Shown here piece by piece: positions 1 to 6,751 of a DNA stretch of 12,259 bases. Numbering within the stretch: the stretch's first letter is position 1; each line of letters starts with the position of its first letter. The notes below the pieces were generated by a model, which was not told where the DNA came from, searched no databases, and saw only the letters and a list, made by a program, of their open reading frames with translations. Source of the stretch: Pseudomonadales bacterium (GTDB taxonomy: Bacteria; Pseudomonadota; Gammaproteobacteria; Pseudomonadales; DT-91); contig JABSRR010000029.1 of the NCBI GenBank assembly GCA_013215025.1, forward strand, positions 1 to 12,259, read 5' to 3'. A program made the position numbers and the translations under genes.

Positions 1-261
1 GGGGTCCACAACGGTCACAGTAATATGCTTTTCAAGTTGTTTTAAGCGTCTGAAAATTAACGTGCGATGGGCCCATGGACAGGCCATCGAAACAAATAAG
101 TGATAACGACCAGACTCTGCCTTAAAGCCTTCACTACCAGAGGAGCCAGCCTTACCATCGGGCGTTACCCAATGTCGAAACTGTGCGTCTTCGCGTATAA
201 ATGCGCCATCCTTACTTTGATACCACTGATCATGCCACTTACCGTCGACTAATAAACCCAT
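1..261 (-). CDS. yqjG: Glutathionyl-hydroquinone reductase, N-terminal part (cut by window start)
   Basis: The visible 87 residues start at an ATG (259-261) and run off the window without a stop. They read MGLLVDGKWHDQWY at the start and contain CPWAHR with Cys61, the hallmark of Xi-class glutathione transferases. Family knowledge: these cytosolic enzymes reduce glutathionyl-hydroquinones to hydroquinones, and the Cys of CPWAH is catalytic. The N-terminal stretch closely resembles E. coli YqjG as I remember it (about 328 residues in the full protein), with RYHLFVS just before the active site. A weak AGG lies upstream of the ATG. It is divergent from a YhaJ-like LysR gene, which suggests that regulator controls it (inference). 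Most of the C-terminal helical domain is outside the window. Confidence 0.93.
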   Translation of the reverse strand, partial: MGLLVDGKWHDQWYQSKDGAFIREDAQFRHWVTPDGKAGSSGSEGFKAESGRYHLFVSMACPWAHRTLIFRRLKQLEKHITVTVVDP

Positions 262-273
262 GCTTAGCTACCT

Positions 274-291
274 ATATTCAAAACAGAATAT
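274..291. promoter_or_regulatory. Inverted repeat between yqjG and LysR gene, candidate LysR operator
   Basis: ATATTC and GAATAT form a perfect 6-bp inverted repeat with a 6-nt spacer, 13 bp from the yqjG start codon. The 11-mer TATATTCAAAA that begins at 273 recurs at 340-350. LysR regulators typically bind AT-rich dyads in the gap between their own gene and a divergent target. The symmetric T/A pair is 10 nt apart rather than the textbook 11, so the assignment is inferential. Confidence 0.45.
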
Positions 292-339
292 CAGTGTAGT
301 TGAGTAATTTGTTTAAAAAAACTAAAATAAAATGATGTT

Positions 340-354
340 TATATTCAAAAATAT
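340..354. promoter_or_regulatory. Second copy of the candidate LysR site, next to the regulator's start
   Basis: TATATTCAAAA (340-350) repeats the sequence at 273-283 exactly. Here ATATT and AATAT form a 5-bp dyad with a 4-nt spacer (341-354). It ends 9 bp before the LysR start codon, a position that would suit negative autoregulation. The surrounding DNA is very AT-rich, which lowers the weight of the match. Confidence 0.35.
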
Positions 355-363
355 TGATGTTTA

Positions 364-1263
364 ATGACGGATAATCTGCTCAGTCTTGATGCCTTACAGG
401 TGGTTGACGCTATTGCTCGCAAAGGCAGTTTTGCCGCGGCCGCTGCATCGCTATATCGCGTACCCTCAGCCCTTACCTACACGGTTCAGAAGCTTGAACA
501 AGACTTAGCGATACAGATTTTCGTTAAAAAGGGTAGAAAAGCCCAATTAACGCCAGCAGGGCAGTTATTATTAGAGCGAGGCCGCGACATATTAGCCGCT
601 ACAGAGCAACTGGTGCTCGATGTAAAAGAGTTGCATGGCGGCTGGGAAAGCCAGCTAAATATTGGTATTGATACCAGTTTTGGCGTGGCTGCAGCTACCG
701 CTGATCTGCAGGCGCTGATGCAGCAGCGACCTGAGATTCAGCTTGATGTAAGCGAATTTGTATTGAATGGCGCCTGGGAGGCGCTCATTAATGAGACAAT
801 TGATATTGCGATTGGCGTGCCAGAAAAGCCAAAAGATATCAACGCGGTGCATGTATTTCCTTTGATTGAGGATGATTGGGTATTTGCCATTGCAGCTGAT
901 CATCCATTGGCGGCTCATCAGCAGCCTATAAACCAAGTCGATATTGCTCAATACCGACAGGTTATTATTAAAGATCAAGCCAACACCCTGCGATTAAAAG
1001 CGCTGCGCCAGCTCAATAGCTCAAAGTTCATTAAAGTTGAAAACTTACAGGCAAAAATAGCTATGCAGTTAGCAGGACTGGCCATTGGCTTTTTGCCGAG
1101 GCGCGCAATTCAGCATGAGTTAGCCACTGGCGCTTTATTAATAAAACCGCTCGACAATGAAATGGCTGCGTTAGTCAGTAAGAGTCAGTTATATGTTGCA
1201 GTCAGGCACGGAGATCGTGGAAGAGCTTTAGAGTTTTTGTTAAATTCACTATTAAATCATTAA
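364..1263 (+). CDS. LysR-family transcriptional regulator, YhaJ-like
   Basis: This 299-residue protein has the usual LysR length and layout. A winged helix-turn-helix lies at about residues 8-66 (GSFAAAAASL, then VPSALTYTVQKLE). A linker helix follows, and the effector-binding domain runs from about 95 to 297. The segment LDALQVVDAIARKGSFAAAA and the following VPSAL.Y..QKLE closely match E. coli YhaJ as I recall it. YhaJ is encoded in the same E. coli neighbourhood as yqjG and responds to aromatic, quinone-like compounds. Divergence from yqjG here supports the same regulatory pairing, with a (hydro)quinone-like effector inferred rather than shown. The ATG at 364 is the first possible methionine of the domain, but no clear ribosome binding site precedes it. 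It has no co-directional partner close enough to be an obvious operon member. Confidence 0.92.
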   Translation: MTDNLLSLDALQVVDAIARKGSFAAAAASLYRVPSALTYTVQKLEQDLAIQIFVKKGRKAQLTPAGQLLLERGRDILAATEQLVLDVKELHGGWESQLNIGIDTSFGVAAATADLQALMQQRPEIQLDVSEFVLNGAWEALINETIDIAIGVPEKPKDINAVHVFPLIEDDWVFAIAADHPLAAHQQPINQVDIAQYRQVIIKDQANTLRLKALRQLNSSKFIKVENLQAKIAMQLAGLAIGFLPRRAIQHELATGALLIKPLDNEMAALVSKSQLYVAVRHGDRGRALEFLLNSLLNH

Positions 1264-1321
1264 GTTGCTGGTGAGATATGACCAGATGGCTGATGTGGCG
1301 GTCGGATATTGCAGCATAAAT

Positions 1322-1341
1322 ACTGTAGATAGCTTTACAGT
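1322..1341. promoter_or_regulatory. Inverted repeat upstream of the outer-membrane protein gene
   Basis: ACTGTA and TACAGT are perfect 6-bp arms with an 8-nt spacer, 59 bp after the LysR stop and 50 bp before the next ATG. The right arm overlaps TTTACA (1334-1339), which would serve as a -35 element for a poor -10 (TACTTT, 1357-1362). It could therefore be an operator, or a weak terminator for the LysR gene, since four T residues follow. I cannot choose between them. Confidence 0.3.
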
Positions 1342-1391
1342 TTTATCGCTGTCGCCTACTTTGAATAATAAATATAAAAAAGGATTTAGAT

Positions 1392-2255
1392 ATGATCAAT
1401 AGATGGCTAGTAGCGTCAATTATTTGTTTTAGTTCCCATGCTTTTGCAAGTCTCTGCGATGGTCTGCCGTTTTATAAGGCCGAAGCTGAAGCACGTGGCT
1501 ATGATATGCCCTTAGGCTGCGGTTTATCGGTAGTGTATAACCACCTTGATGAAGAAATTGCAGTTGATGGTATAAATTTATTATCGAAAAATTCTGCTAA
1601 TCAATCTCAGCTAAATGCATTCATAGGACAAGCCGGTTTAGATATTGAAGAGCTGATTATAGAAGTTGATACTACCATCTTACGCTTTGATGTCTGGCTA
1701 TTACCGTTTTTAAATGTATATGCCTTAGGTGGGCAGACCAGCGGCACGGCTGACGTCTCGGTAAATATTGCTAACGCCGCCTTGCTAGACCCTACTCTAG
1801 CATCGCAATATACATTCGATGTTGATTTTGAGGGCGATACGCTTGGGCTTGGTTTTACCTTGGCCTATGGCGTAGACAAATTCTTTGCATCGGCTGATGT
1901 TAACTACTCGCAAACCGACGTTGACGTTTTAGACGATAATGCTTCTGCGTTAGTAAGCTCTCTGAGGTTTGGCTATCAGTTCAACCGCAGTCTTCGTTTA
2001 TGGACCGGCTTGATATATGAGGATATCGAGGAAACGGTGAACGGCCCTATTCCTGATGGCCTTATCCCGCCTGAAATTGTAGGTGCACTTGGCGGTATCG
2101 AGCTTGACAAATTTGAGACCGATACACGCGCTAACGATCCAATTTCAAATATCTTTGGCCTACAGTACAATATCAACAAGCATTGGAATTTTGGTTTAGA
2201 AGGTGCAGTCGGTGACCGTTCGGGTTATCTAGCACAGCTTAACTATCGCTTTTAA
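1392..2255 (+). CDS. Exported outer-membrane beta-barrel protein, function unknown
   Basis: This 287-residue protein begins with a classic signal peptide: a hydrophobic stretch at 5-15, then SHAFA with likely cleavage after Ala19. The mature part alternates polar and hydrophobic residues in strand-like segments, such as LRFDVWLLPFLNVYALGG, LGLGFTLAYG, FFASADVNYSQ and LRLWTGLIYEDIEE. It ends in LAQLNYRF, with the C-terminal aromatic that the Bam complex recognises. Together these indicate an integral outer-membrane barrel of roughly 10-12 strands (inferred). A pair of cysteines (Cys22, Cys43) near the mature N-terminus could form a disulfide. AGGA at about 1381 precedes the ATG at a normal distance. 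The gene stands alone between the LysR gene and a terminator. I do not recognise a substrate or a named family. Confidence 0.8.
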   Translation: MINRWLVASIICFSSHAFASLCDGLPFYKAEAEARGYDMPLGCGLSVVYNHLDEEIAVDGINLLSKNSANQSQLNAFIGQAGLDIEELIIEVDTTILRFDVWLLPFLNVYALGGQTSGTADVSVNIANAALLDPTLASQYTFDVDFEGDTLGLGFTLAYGVDKFFASADVNYSQTDVDVLDDNASALVSSLRFGYQFNRSLRLWTGLIYEDIEETVNGPIPDGLIPPEIVGALGGIELDKFETDTRANDPISNIFGLQYNINKHWNFGLEGAVGDRSGYLAQLNYRF

Positions 2256-2275
2256 GCAGAAATAACAGAAATAAT

Positions 2276-2304
2276 AAAAAAGGCGCCATCTAGGCGCTTT
2301 TTTT
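2276..2304. terminator. Bidirectional intrinsic terminator
   Basis: GCGCC (2283-2287) pairs with GGCGC (2293-2297) around a 5-nt loop. The stem extends through a G-U pair into A residues on the left and T residues on the right. The T run (2298-2304) serves the plus-strand barrel gene. The A run (2276-2281) gives a U run on the other strand for the PhyH gene, which ends at 2309. Confidence 0.85.
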
Positions 2305-2308
2305 ATAT

Positions 2309-3217
2309 TTAGGCCTGCTGTTTGTTCAGGCCTTCAGCTAGTTGTTGCCACTCGGCTTCGCTAGGGCCATGTAAGGCTGGGTAGTCGCGCCAATAATACT
2401 GCAGCGTGTCTTTTGGCCAATTTTTATAAATGTATTCCCAGCTTAGTTTTTCTATGCGCCAAGCGTGGTGGGGTGCTAAGTTGCTGGTAAAAACAGGTGC
2501 CCCGTAATCACAAAATCGCGTGTCGATACTTAATCGCACTACACTATCTGAGGTGTTAGGTTCAGCTTTATGCACACAACAGGCGTGAAAAAGAATCACA
2601 TCCCCTTGTTCAACATCTGAAACATGCCAAGTATCTTCATGCGCGAAAATTTCGCATTGCACACCGCCTACGCCATTAGCTTGCGTGACTTGACGTACAC
2701 CTTGATGATGCGATTTCGGTAGCACCATTAAACGTCCCATATCTTTGCCAATATCGTGAAGCGCTAGCCAGATGCCTGCCATTGTATTTCCAGCTTGATG
2801 CGAGTGCGCATCTTGATGTGGCGGTGTTTCAAAGCCAAGTTTACGCGGTGTTGAAATACGTGCCATTTTCATGGGATACACAAATACCTTATCGCCGGCT
2901 ACGATTTGCATTGCCTGCTGCATATCTTGCTGATGAAAAATATCTTGAAACAAGGGTAGTGCTTGTATGTCTGGATAAACCTGATCAAAAAAGGGATCCG
3001 TCTCAAAAAAAGGTTTACCGTTTAATATGGGTTGTCGAGATGCCTTGTTAAAACTAACTTCGGGTGCAAGCAGGTCAATTATTTGCTGCATTAAAGCCTC
3101 GCAATCGTGAGTATTCACTGCAGCTTTAATGTGCAGGTATCCAAAGTCCTGGAATCGCTCGCGCAAGATCGCTAAAGGCTCAGATAGCGTTGATAGGATA
3201 AGCGGCTCGGTTTTCAT
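2309..3217 (-). CDS. PhyH-family Fe(II)/2-oxoglutarate dioxygenase
   Basis: This 302-residue protein is close to the usual length of phytanoyl-CoA-dioxygenase-like enzymes. The iron facial triad is visible: His134 and Asp136 in PPHQDAHSH, and the distal His216 in CCVHKAEPN. Arg228 follows in VVRLSIDTRF and probably holds 2-oxoglutarate. The MAGIWLALHD and MGRLMVLPKSH segments are typical double-stranded beta-helix strands of the family. The substrate cannot be read from sequence, because PhyH enzymes hydroxylate or halogenate very varied small molecules. The ATG shares one base with the TGA of the preceding SRPBCC gene, so translation is probably coupled. The residues differ from ectoine-hydroxylase-type signatures as far as I recall, so I leave it unnamed. 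It is likely cytosolic, as no signal peptide is seen. Confidence 0.85.
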   Translation of the reverse strand: MKTEPLILSTLSEPLAILRERFQDFGYLHIKAAVNTHDCEALMQQIIDLLAPEVSFNKASRQPILNGKPFFETDPFFDQVYPDIQALPLFQDIFHQQDMQQAMQIVAGDKVFVYPMKMARISTPRKLGFETPPHQDAHSHQAGNTMAGIWLALHDIGKDMGRLMVLPKSHHQGVRQVTQANGVGGVQCEIFAHEDTWHVSDVEQGDVILFHACCVHKAEPNTSDSVVRLSIDTRFCDYGAPVFTSNLAPHHAWRIEKLSWEYIYKNWPKDTLQYYWRDYPALHGPSEAEWQQLAEGLNKQQA

Positions 3218-3648
3218 CAGTCACTCTCCTCGCAACGCAGCTTTAATGCCTCGGTCATCGCGCTGAAACCGTGTTTTAGACGTTTGTTAAGTAAGCCACC
3301 GATTAAAGGCGCTAGCAGGCCTTCTAAGCGAAAAATTGAGTGGTAGAGGCAGCTAGCAGGTTGATCAGTTTCGAGCTTATGCTGTCTTGTGCTGTAAAGT
3401 AAGCCAGGAATATGAACCCCGTATTCCATGAACGACTTGCCATCATTATGGCGAATGGTTTCACGCTGCTTGAGGGTAAATGGCAACAGTTTAACCCACA
3501 TAAAAATTGCCTTGCCAGGCTGTAAACTTGATTCGCAGCGCAAGACAAAGGGGTTCCATTCCGGATAGCGCTCAAGTTCGGTCAAAACCTGCCACACAGA
3601 TGATGGTGATGTTGCAATGGAAGTCTGTAAAATGATTTCGTATTTCAT
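3217..3648 (-). CDS. SRPBCC (START-like/polyketide cyclase fold) protein
   Basis: This 143-residue protein has the start-to-end pattern of a single SRPBCC domain. A first strand (YEIILQTSIATSP) is followed by the helix SSVWQVLTELERYPEWNPF, whose YPEWNPF signature marks this superfamily. Long strands follow, and a C-terminal amphipathic helix (about 118-138) would cover the hydrophobic cavity. The fold usually binds a hydrophobic ligand, and some members are cyclases, hydrolases or carriers; which applies here is unknown. It is the first gene of a two-gene unit with the PhyH dioxygenase, with TGATG overlap at 3215-3219. A shared lipophilic substrate is a reasonable inference. It is divergent from the ScsD-like gene across 91 bp. 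Confidence 0.8.
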   Translation of the reverse strand: MKYEIILQTSIATSPSSVWQVLTELERYPEWNPFVLRCESSLQPGKAIFMWVKLLPFTLKQRETIRHNDGKSFMEYGVHIPGLLYSTRQHKLETDQPASCLYHSIFRLEGLLAPLIGGLLNKRLKHGFSAMTEALKLRCEESD

Positions 3649-3739
3649 ACTATGCTAAGCTATTGCGGGAATATTGAGTGCTCTATAAGGTTTGTAAGGG
3701 CATACTAACTATTCGTTATGATAACAGGAAAAAAGCTGC

Positions 3740-4318
3740 ATGCCGCAAGACCCCGGGTCAAATCAACCCAATCATGAACAGGATGTCACAAAGCGTTCAT
3801 TATCTGGCCATCGCTTTATGAAACTAGGTTTTCAGGTATGCACAATGCTCATGCTTCTCAGTGCCATCACGCTGGCAATCGATAGCTATCGATTAACATC
3901 GCGTGATAATCATACCCTCACACCTGCCATCATGCAGCATATCAAGCAGCAGCTAAGCTCGGCTGATCAATTAGCCTTAGCCGCAGGCAAGCCTGTGTTA
4001 GTGTATGTATGGGCTACATGGTGTGGCGTTTGTAAATTAACATCAAAAGCTGTTAGTAATCTTACGAGCGATTATCCAGTCGTTAGTATTGCTTTAAAAT
4101 CAGGTACTCCAGCCTCGGTTGCGGCCTATCAAGCTCAGCATGATATTGCGTTTCCAGTAATTAACGATGCTAATGGCGCCGTTGCTCAGCAGCTTGAGAT
4201 AAAGGGTACACCGAGCTTTTTGATTTTGGACAGTCATGGCAAAATTCACTATTACAGTGTTGGTGTGAATACCGAGATTGGCTTGCGGGCCAAGCTGGCC
4301 GTATTTGATCAAACTTAA
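3740..4318 (+). CDS. Membrane-anchored thioredoxin-like protein, ScsD type
   Basis: This 192-residue protein has a charged cytosolic N-terminus of about 28 residues, one membrane segment (about 30-48) and then a periplasmic thioredoxin fold. The active site is WCGVC (Cys95, Cys98) after VLVYVWATW, and the cis-proline is Pro158 in KGTPSF. The TM-anchored layout and the WATWCGVCK motif match ScsD-type protein disulfide oxidoreductases, known from suppressor-of-copper-sensitivity loci. No scsA, scsB or scsC gene is adjacent, so the copper link is not supported here. The dsbD gene elsewhere in this window could supply its electrons (inference). The first ATG has AGGAAAA upstream; a second possible start at Met27 (MKLGF) would remove the cytosolic tail but lacks a binding site. 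The next gene lies 21 bp downstream and is probably co-transcribed. Confidence 0.82.
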   Translation: MPQDPGSNQPNHEQDVTKRSLSGHRFMKLGFQVCTMLMLLSAITLAIDSYRLTSRDNHTLTPAIMQHIKQQLSSADQLALAAGKPVLVYVWATWCGVCKLTSKAVSNLTSDYPVVSIALKSGTPASVAAYQAQHDIAFPVINDANGAVAQQLEIKGTPSFLILDSHGKIHYYSVGVNTEIGLRAKLAVFDQT

Positions 4319-4339
4319 TATCTAAAAACGGAATAACTC

Positions 4340-4978
4340 ATGTCAGCACCAGCGACACTTTATTATGCCTATGATCCTATGTGTTCATGGTGCTGGGCGT
4401 ATCGTCCAGTATTAGATCAAATACGTAACGCCTTGGCGGGAAAAGTACCGATAGTAGAGCTTTTAGGTGGATTAGCTGCCGACAGCGATGTCGCGATGTC
4501 GGCGTCTATGCAAGAAAAAATCATTGCTACCTGGCAGCGTATTCACGCATCTCTTGGTACCGAGTTTAACTTTGATTTTTGGCAAAAAAATATACCGCGC
4601 AGGTCAACCTATCCGTCCTGTCGTGCGGTTATTGCTGCTGCAAATCAGCACGCTGCTCAAGCCATGTTATTCGCCATCCAGCAGGCATACTATTTACGGG
4701 CGATGAACCCTTCTGATGAAGACGTTTTATTGCAGTTGGCCGATGAGCTAGGCTTAGACTTCTCACGTTTTATGACGGATTTGACAGCCCAGCAAACCGA
4801 AGATGAATTGCAGAGGCAGTTGAGTTTGGCGCGAACCATTGGCGCCGATAGCTTTCCTAGTTGGATCTTCTGGGATGGAGAGTATTATCATCCGGTGCCG
4901 ATTGATTACGAGTCGGCACACAGCACATTGGCAGCTATCACTGAGCTGCGAGGTCAGGGCTTAAGCGAGAGCGATTAA
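4340..4978 (+). CDS. DsbA-family (thioredoxin-fold) cytosolic protein
   Basis: This 212-residue protein has no signal peptide and begins almost directly with the first strand, TLYYAYDPMCSWCWAYRPVL. The CxxC pair is Cys15-Ser-Trp-Cys18. A helical insertion fills about 55-165, as in DsbA/FrnE/2-hydroxychromene-2-carboxylate isomerase relatives, and the loop opposite the active site contains Pro173 in DSFPSWIF. The DPMCSWCW motif is characteristic of a widespread cytosolic branch whose substrates are not known to me. Two cysteines in the active site argue for redox or thiol chemistry rather than for the isomerase branch, which often has a single Ser or Cys. GGA precedes the ATG at about 10 nt. 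It follows the ScsD-like gene and ends 4 bp from the convergent thioesterase gene, with no terminator between them. Confidence 0.82.
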   Translation: MSAPATLYYAYDPMCSWCWAYRPVLDQIRNALAGKVPIVELLGGLAADSDVAMSASMQEKIIATWQRIHASLGTEFNFDFWQKNIPRRSTYPSCRAVIAAANQHAAQAMLFAIQQAYYLRAMNPSDEDVLLQLADELGLDFSRFMTDLTAQQTEDELQRQLSLARTIGADSFPSWIFWDGEYYHPVPIDYESAHSTLAAITELRGQGLSESD

Positions 4979-4982
4979 ACTT

Positions 4983-5525
4983 TCAATGCTTAGGTGGCCA
5001 AGGGCGCTGCTCTTCACTGGCTACCCACTCATCAAGCCATGTAGAAGATGTAAATTCAAGTTGCCCGGACTGCATAGCATTTTGTACTGTCTCGGTATCA
5101 ATGACTCGACCCTGTTCGGTTACGCCAACTCGAATCAGGATTGATGAGGCAGGTTCACCATTAACCCACATAGATTGTGTCATATACACCCAGCGTGGAT
5201 CAAAATTGACAATGCTGGTACGCATAAGAACCTTGTCGAATATTTTCACCCGTTTGCGATAACGAACAGTACTGCCTGCAACCACGAGTCCCCATCGCTT
5301 TTCACGCAGAACGCGGCTGAAACCAGTGCGCAATGAAAAGTGTAAACGACCAAGGTCATATAGGGTTAAGACCCGACCATTATTCATCTCAAAAAAGATA
5401 TCTAAGTCCCAAGGCCAACAGCGGAAGCTTACTTCAGTGGTGTCATTATATTGTGCCGGTGAAGAATGTTTATTCTCCTTCAGGGCGGTAACAGAGGCGG
5501 CTAGCAAACGTAATATAGGATACAT
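4983..5525 (-). CDS. Hot-dog-fold acyl-CoA thioesterase-like protein
   Basis: This 180-residue protein carries one hot-dog domain, from about 30 to 155. The segment WPWDLDIFFEMNNGRVLTLYDLGR (about 37-60) is the recognisable part: a conserved Asp, then MNNGR on the central helix, as in 4HBT-like proteins related to the THEM6 group. Strands such as GLVVAGSTVRYRKRVKIFDKVLMRTSIV complete the fold. Family members hydrolyse acyl-CoA thioesters, but the substrate here is unknown and the catalytic residue cannot be fixed by eye. The start lies only 5 nt after the FKBP stop codon, and no good ribosome binding site is seen, so translational coupling to FKBP is likely. The first 28 residues precede the domain and are mildly hydrophobic. 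Confidence 0.78.
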   Translation of the reverse strand: MYPILRLLAASVTALKENKHSSPAQYNDTTEVSFRCWPWDLDIFFEMNNGRVLTLYDLGRLHFSLRTGFSRVLREKRWGLVVAGSTVRYRKRVKIFDKVLMRTSIVNFDPRWVYMTQSMWVNGEPASSILIRVGVTEQGRVIDTETVQNAMQSGQLEFTSSTWLDEWVASEEQRPWPPKH

Positions 5526-5530
5526 AGCTG

Positions 5531-6007
5531 TTAAGGGTTGATTTTAATCAGTTCAATGTCAAAAATAAGCACCGAATTAGGCGGTATTTTACCTGCAGCG
5601 CGTTTGCCGTATGCCAGCTCAGAAGGGATAAATAATCTGAGCTTGTCCCCTTCAGCCATAAGCTGCAGACCCTCAGTCCAGCCACGAATCACTTGTTGTA
5701 AGCCAAATTGGATGCTGTTGCCGCGATTGACCGAACTATCGAATACCGTGCCGTCAATTAAGCTGCCGTGATAATGCACTTCAACAGTATCGTTAGGTGA
5801 TGGAGTAGGGCCGCCATCACCTTGAGACAAAAACAGATATTGCAAGCCTGAGTCTGTGGTTTGGATACCCTCTCGTTGCTTGTTTTTCGCCAAGAAGTCG
5901 CGTCCATCTGCCAACGCTTTTTGCGATGCTTGGCTTTCACCTTTTAAAAACTTAAAAGCAAAAATTACGGCAATCACTAAGCCGATAATCGCGAGGCTTT
6001 TTAACAT
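5531..6007 (-). CDS. Membrane-anchored FKBP-type peptidyl-prolyl isomerase
   Basis: This 158-residue protein starts with a single hydrophobic segment (about 4-19) without a good cleavage site, so it probably stays anchored in the inner membrane facing the periplasm. A short helical linker follows (SQKALADGRDFLAKNKQREG, 28-47), as in Mip/FklB proteins, and then the FKBP domain from about 52 to 157. Typical pocket residues are present: Tyr79 (VHYHG), Phe89-Asp90 (TVFDSS), Val106-Ile107 and Trp110 (VIRGWTEGL), Tyr133 (LAYGKRAAGKIPPNS) and Phe149. It should assist folding of exported proteins at Xaa-Pro bonds. A strong AAGGAG site sits at normal spacing before the ATG. It is the first gene of an operon with the thioesterase. 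The long Mip dimerisation domain is missing, so this is a compact form. Confidence 0.92.
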   Translation of the reverse strand: MLKSLAIIGLVIAVIFAFKFLKGESQASQKALADGRDFLAKNKQREGIQTTDSGLQYLFLSQGDGGPTPSPNDTVEVHYHGSLIDGTVFDSSVNRGNSIQFGLQQVIRGWTEGLQLMAEGDKLRLFIPSELAYGKRAAGKIPPNSVLIFDIELIKINP

Positions 6008-6032
6008 CAGTTGCTCCTTAAAAATAGAAGAG

Positions 6033-6062
6033 ATTATACGTGTTTATCCGCCAATATGTGCA
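6033..6062 (-). promoter_or_regulatory. Candidate sigma-70 promoter of the FKBP-thioesterase operon
   Basis: On the minus strand TATAAT (6033-6038) is a perfect -10. It is preceded at 18 nt by TGCACA (6057-6062), a 4-of-6 match to the -35 consensus. Transcription would start near 6026 and leave a leader of about 19 nt containing the AAGGAG ribosome binding site. Confidence 0.55.
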
Positions 6063-6169
6063 GAAAATTCTTGCTTAGATATTTCTATATAAAGATCGCA
6101 AGTAAAAGCTAAAAATTATAACCAATATATAATGGCTGCTTGCTTTTAAGCTTTATAAACGCTCATCAA

Positions 6170-6646
6170 TTAACGATACTGCGCGGCTGTAATGAATTCA
6201 CCAAAGCTTTCACACCAGATAATGACGCTATTATAATTATTAATATCAATTGTCTCGGGAAGATTTATCGCAAATCCGTTAAAGCTGTTAATTGCCGATA
6301 CTTGAATCATCGTGTGTTTTTGTTCAACAAATGCTTTCTCGGTTTCTATGAATTGTGGCGACAGGTATAAATAATAATCAGGCCCTGGCGCAAGCTTACC
6401 GTTAAAGCTAATAAAATTTTTGCCTACTGATACCTCGCCGTCACCCCAGTGCAAAGTATCGCTGTCGGCTAAGTCTCGTCTGAATGTCGCCTGAAAATGA
6501 GCCAGGGAAGACATGCTTGATAATTCTGCAGCAGAAGGAGGCGGTGCTGCGGTTAAGATGGGTAAAATATAGATGCCGAGCATAATGCCTAACAGCCCTA
6601 CTATGCTGTGTGAAATTAGTAATAAAATGCTTTTTAGTAAGTTCAT
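6170..6646 (-). CDS. DM13-domain membrane-anchored protein
   Basis: From the ATG at 6644-6646 this is a 158-residue protein. An in-frame TTG at 6667 would add seven residues, but it lacks a ribosome binding site and extends into unconserved sequence, so I prefer the ATG. One membrane segment (about 7-32) is followed by a proline-rich spacer (APPPSAAEL) and a DM13 domain at about 50-156. Its signatures are HWGDGEVSVG, KLAPGPDYYLYL and YNSVIIWCESFGEFITAAQY. Cys145 is the conserved cysteine of the domain. DM13 has been proposed to act in electron transfer, but that role is little tested. The domain should lie in the periplasm. The gene is 105 bp downstream of DUF2798 on the same strand and may or may not share its transcript. 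Confidence 0.82.
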   Translation of the reverse strand: MNLLKSILLLISHSIVGLLGIMLGIYILPILTAAPPPSAAELSSMSSLAHFQATFRRDLADSDTLHWGDGEVSVGKNFISFNGKLAPGPDYYLYLSPQFIETEKAFVEQKHTMIQVSAINSFNGFAINLPETIDINNYNSVIIWCESFGEFITAAQYR

Positions 6647-6751
6647 ATATGTAATTTCTGTAATCAATATAGCAACAATATTATTTAATTCTTTAACTTG
6701 TTATTCATCAATACCTTCATTTATTGCATTGTATTGGTCTGAATAGATTAA

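Noticed and set aside
1322..1341. Inverted repeat ACTGTA-N8-TACAGT as a LexA (SOS) box
   Set aside because: The CTG and CAG triplets are 12 nt apart, while LexA boxes of gammaproteobacteria have 10.
6140..6370. Plus-strand 76-codon frame opposite the DM13 gene
   Set aside because: It lies antisense to a recognised domain, starts without a ribosome binding site and shows no family features.
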